A stretch of DNA of 16,437 nt from Elusimicrobiota bacterium (GTDB taxonomy: Bacteria > Elusimicrobiota > Elusimicrobia > Elusimicrobiales > UBA9959), in the NCBI GenBank assembly GCA_030639665.1, contig DAOWCC010000023.1:1-16437 (forward strand), written 5' to 3'. Made by a program: the position numbers and the translations under genes. Below, piece after piece: positions 14,448 through 16,437 of this stretch (the first letter of the stretch is position 1; each line of letters opens with the position of its first letter). The notes below the pieces were generated by a model. It was not told where the DNA came from and ran no database searches. It saw only the letters and a program-made list of their open reading frames with translations.

Positions 14448-15296
14448 TTATTTCCCCGTTCCGACATTCACCATAATGGCGGAATCATTAATGGTAAATC
14501 CCGTAAAGTGAACATCTCCGACTAAATAGGGAGGAAGATAATTTCTGACAAATTCGGTGTGCAAGTCTCCGCGCAATAACCATTTGGCTTTATCATATTG
14601 TAATGTAACAATATCTTCGGCTTTAAGAGGCATATTCCCCGCGCTTAAGCGTTTAGCAAGTTCATCCATAAGAGTTTTCATAAAAGCATCCATAACTTTT
14701 TCCACTATATCCTCTTGAGTTAATTGAGGCGTCGCCATGGATTTATCAGGCATCAGAGAAATATGCAATTTTGCTCTCTGAATTTGAATACCCAATACAT
14801 CCTTGCTTATGCCATAGGGTTTGAAAGTTAATTCAGGCTCTACTATAATACCGCCTATATCTACGCGGATATTATTAATTTTTAATGATTCTCCCGATTT
14901 AAAAATTATGGGAGCCTCTTTATCCATTACGCTGATTTTTGCTTGCGTTTGCGTTTCGGCCGCTTGTAAAAAAACCTTTTTAATGGCCCCATAGGGAACA
15001 CGAATGGCTAAATTAAGGCCTATCACCCCACCACCCGCTTGCGAATCATAAAATTCGCCTTTCGGCGAATAAGCGGGTGGTGGGGTCATATCATCTTCAG
15101 CTTTCACCGCCTTATTTGATAATGGCATGGGAATATCAGAGGATAAGCCATATTCATCACCTTGCAAGTTTCCCGCCGAAAGAGCATTAAGATTAAACTC
15201 CGAGGCCGCCGCGTATTGAGAAACAAGAAACACTAAAGCGATTAAAGTGTTTAAGGCCGCGATTTTTATAATAATTCTTTTAATATTTTTTTTCAT
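14448..15296 (-). CDS. Secreted protein, paralog of the next gene, with an in-frame palindromic insert
   Basis: 282 aa. The ATG at 15296 has GGAGA about 6 nt upstream. The first 33 residues are a long signal peptide (IKRIIIKIAALNTLIALVFLVSQYAAAS). Residues about 90-282 are mainly alternating hydrophobic beta-strands, e.g. LKINNIRVDIGGIIVEPELTFKP, and end in PLKAEDIVTLQYDKAKWLLRGDL and VHFTGFTINDSAIMVNVGTG. This domain is homologous to the neighbour's (PLKARDILVFSYDKKSWTLRADL). The fold is not known to me; strand pattern and secretion would fit a lipid-binding tubular (TULIP/LmeA-like) domain, but that is speculation. Residues encoded at 15025-15086 (TPPPAYSPKGEF...AGGGV) come from a palindrome. 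Lies 27 bp after the upstream gene, so same operon. Confidence 0.8.
   Translation of the reverse strand: MKKNIKRIIIKIAALNTLIALVFLVSQYAAASEFNLNALSAGNLQGDEYGLSSDIPMPLSNKAVKAEDDMTPPPAYSPKGEFYDSQAGGGVIGLNLAIRVPYGAIKKVFLQAAETQTQAKISVMDKEAPIIFKSGESLKINNIRVDIGGIIVEPELTFKPYGISKDVLGIQIQRAKLHISLMPDKSMATPQLTQEDIVEKVMDAFMKTLMDELAKRLSAGNMPLKAEDIVTLQYDKAKWLLRGDLHTEFVRNYLPPYLVGDVHFTGFTINDSAIMVNVGTGK
15025..15086. repeat. In-frame intragenic palindrome (62 bp)
   Basis: Perfect 16-bp arms ACCCCACCACCCGCTT (15025-15040) and AAGCGGGTGGTGGGGT (15071-15086) enclose a second hairpin, ATTCGCC (15053-15059) with GGCGAAT (15064-15070). The whole stays in frame inside a coding sequence, in a low-complexity linker after the signal peptide. 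GC-rich arms contrast with the AT-rich host gene. This resembles the in-frame palindromic elements known from Rickettsia (RPE type), but is not claimed to be one. Confidence 0.8.
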
Positions 15297-15323
15297 TTTA
15301 TTCTCCGAAATTTTATTTATTAT

Positions 15324-16437
15324 TTAAAATGCAAAGTCCAAATACATTAAGCCGTGATTTATAAGCAAATTATTAATAGCAACACCTTTGGCAAAAGAAG
15401 GCAAAAAAGCGCTGTTTTTGAGTTTTAATTCAACGGTTTTTTTATTAATTTTCTTAGCGGTTATAACTTTGGCAAGTTCCTTATTTCCCGCTATATTGTC
15501 AATTACCGTTGAAATAATCCTATTCTCCATTATATTGACTATGGAACCCAATAAATCCATTCCATAAACTTTATCCACTTCCATTTTCTCAATTGAAAGT
15601 CTAATTGTATTTAGCTCCGTTACAATTGGTTTTATCTCAGCCGTAAAATATACATCGGGATTAAAAGGAAGATTATCCATTTTAATCTTGCCTATTATTT
15701 CCATTCGGCCATTGGCTTTAAATTTAATACCGCCATTATTAACTTTAGAGGTTAAATCTATTTCCGCGTCTTTTGTATATTTACGGATAAACTTTGTAAC
15801 CAAACCGTCGCTAAAGGCCAAATTATAACCTTCATATTGTTTTATTTTGGCGGCGCCGGAATTGACGCTCATAATAAAACCTTCCTCATCAAAACCAAAA
15901 GCGGTCAAATTCACATCGTCTATCAAACCAGGAAGCAAAGGAGCTATAAAATTAGGGGACAGATCAGCTCTTAAAGTCCATGATTTTTTGTCATAAGAAA
16001 AAACAAGAATATCCCGGGCCTTAAGAGGAACTTTATTTATTGTAAGAGCTTTGTCCATATTTTCGGTAATACTGTTTGTCAGCATATCAATTACATATGA
16101 CATCACTTCATCTTTATTAATAACCGCTGGGAAAGCCGCTTTCGGGCCAATAATAATATCAATATCTATTTTAAGGACTTTAATGGCCAATTTATTATTA
16201 CCTTCAAACCAAGGTTTGATTAATATTACCGGCTCGACCAATATTCCATTAACATTTATAACGATATTGCTTAAAACCAAATGATCGCCGCCGCTTTTTA
16301 AAATAGGCCGCGCCGGATTAATCAGACCGACTTCTTTCACTTCGGCTATTCTTTCATTAATCATGTCAAAAGGGAATTTAACGCTTAAATCAAGAGCGGG
16401 AGCAATAAGGGGAGCTTTCAAATCCGGGATGAAAGCA
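15324..16437 (-). CDS. Secreted-type two-domain protein, 5' end outside the window
   Basis: The frame is open to the right edge (AFIPD precedes the Leu at 16421), so the start and any signal peptide are missing; at least 370 residues are present. The N-terminal half is homologous to the whole mature domain of the neighbour: LVLSNIVINVNGILVEPVILIKP, PLKARDILVFSYDKKSWTLRADL, then VNLTAFGFDEEGFIMSVNSG. The second half (about 170 residues) is again strand-rich (GRMEIIGKIKMDNLPFNPDVYFTAEI...) and ends in SFAKGVAINNLLINHGLMYLDFAF. It may be a diverged repeat of the same fold or a separate domain. The hydrophobic alternating strands with no charged active-site motif fit lipid or hydrophobic-ligand binding, as in TULIP or LmeA-like proteins, but this is only an idea. 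Cotranscribed with the downstream paralog, 27 bp away. Confidence 0.8.
   Translation of the reverse strand, partial: AFIPDLKAPLIAPALDLSVKFPFDMINERIAEVKEVGLINPARPILKSGGDHLVLSNIVINVNGILVEPVILIKPWFEGNNKLAIKVLKIDIDIIIGPKAAFPAVINKDEVMSYVIDMLTNSITENMDKALTINKVPLKARDILVFSYDKKSWTLRADLSPNFIAPLLPGLIDDVNLTAFGFDEEGFIMSVNSGAAKIKQYEGYNLAFSDGLVTKFIRKYTKDAEIDLTSKVNNGGIKFKANGRMEIIGKIKMDNLPFNPDVYFTAEIKPIVTELNTIRLSIEKMEVDKVYGMDLLGSIVNIMENRIISTVIDNIAGNKELAKVITAKKINKKTVELKLKNSAFLPSFAKGVAINNLLINHGLMYLDFAF

Noticed and set aside
16419..16421. TTG as start of the rightmost gene
   Set aside because: The frame stays open to the window edge and the residues before it (AFIPD) fit continued coding.
1..16437. CRISPR array or phage/plasmid module
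   Set aside because: No regularly spaced long direct repeats, integrase, replication or capsid-type gene seen.

Overview
This is accessory-style chromosomal DNA from a low-GC, Gram-negative (diderm) bacterium that I cannot place with certainty. The diderm call rests on several signal peptides, two lipoproteins with clear lipoboxes, a CsgG-type outer-membrane-associated protein and a lytic transglycosylase. The AT-rich codon use and a 47-residue basic protein of a kind I associate with uncultured lineages (Elusimicrobiota/Omnitrophota-like) are only a weak hint. No rRNA, plasmid, phage or CRISPR locus is visible.

Layout. Positions 1-315 hold a structured repeat (copy A), a tRNA-Asp(GTC) with encoded CCA, a period-7 CAG array and an intrinsic terminator. 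Positions 315-2353 hold a transglutaminase-like gene broken by one in-frame TAA, an intact SAM methyltransferase, and a DUF2007-like gene split by a 276-bp MITE-like element. After 300 bp of degenerate repeats come, on the minus strand, an OsmC-family protein and a large PAS/GAF/GAF sensor histidine kinase. Divergent from these are a cyclophilin-type lipoprotein, a stand-alone cyclic-nucleotide-binding protein, a frameshifted C-terminal remnant of a class-V aminotransferase, a minus-strand 47-aa protein, a secreted tyrosine/dual-specificity phosphatase and a lytic transglycosylase that has a second MITE-like element (213 bp, TAA duplication) inserted just upstream.

The minus-strand unit dinB - ABC ATPase - ABC permease (12333 to 9132) looks like one operon. 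Divergent from dinB is a plus-strand unit with a good sigma70-type promoter and a ~140-nt leader. The leader carries copy B of the structured repeat and a hairpin that puts the ribosome binding site in its loop. It is followed by a secreted TPR protein, an overlapping CsgG-like lipoprotein, a terminator, and a secreted EF-hand/lysine-rich protein. The right end holds two tandem, clearly paralogous secreted proteins on the minus strand (the second cut by the window edge); the first contains an in-frame 62-bp palindrome.

The most interesting signals are not the standard genes. They are: (1) the two copies of a hairpin element with a compensatory base-pair change, one of them in the tpr-csgG leader; (2) CAG motifs spaced about every 7 nt between gene ends and terminators; (3) two unrelated MITEs, at least one of which breaks a gene; (4) an intragenic palindromic insert kept in frame; and (5) several decaying genes side by side, suggesting a locus undergoing erosion.
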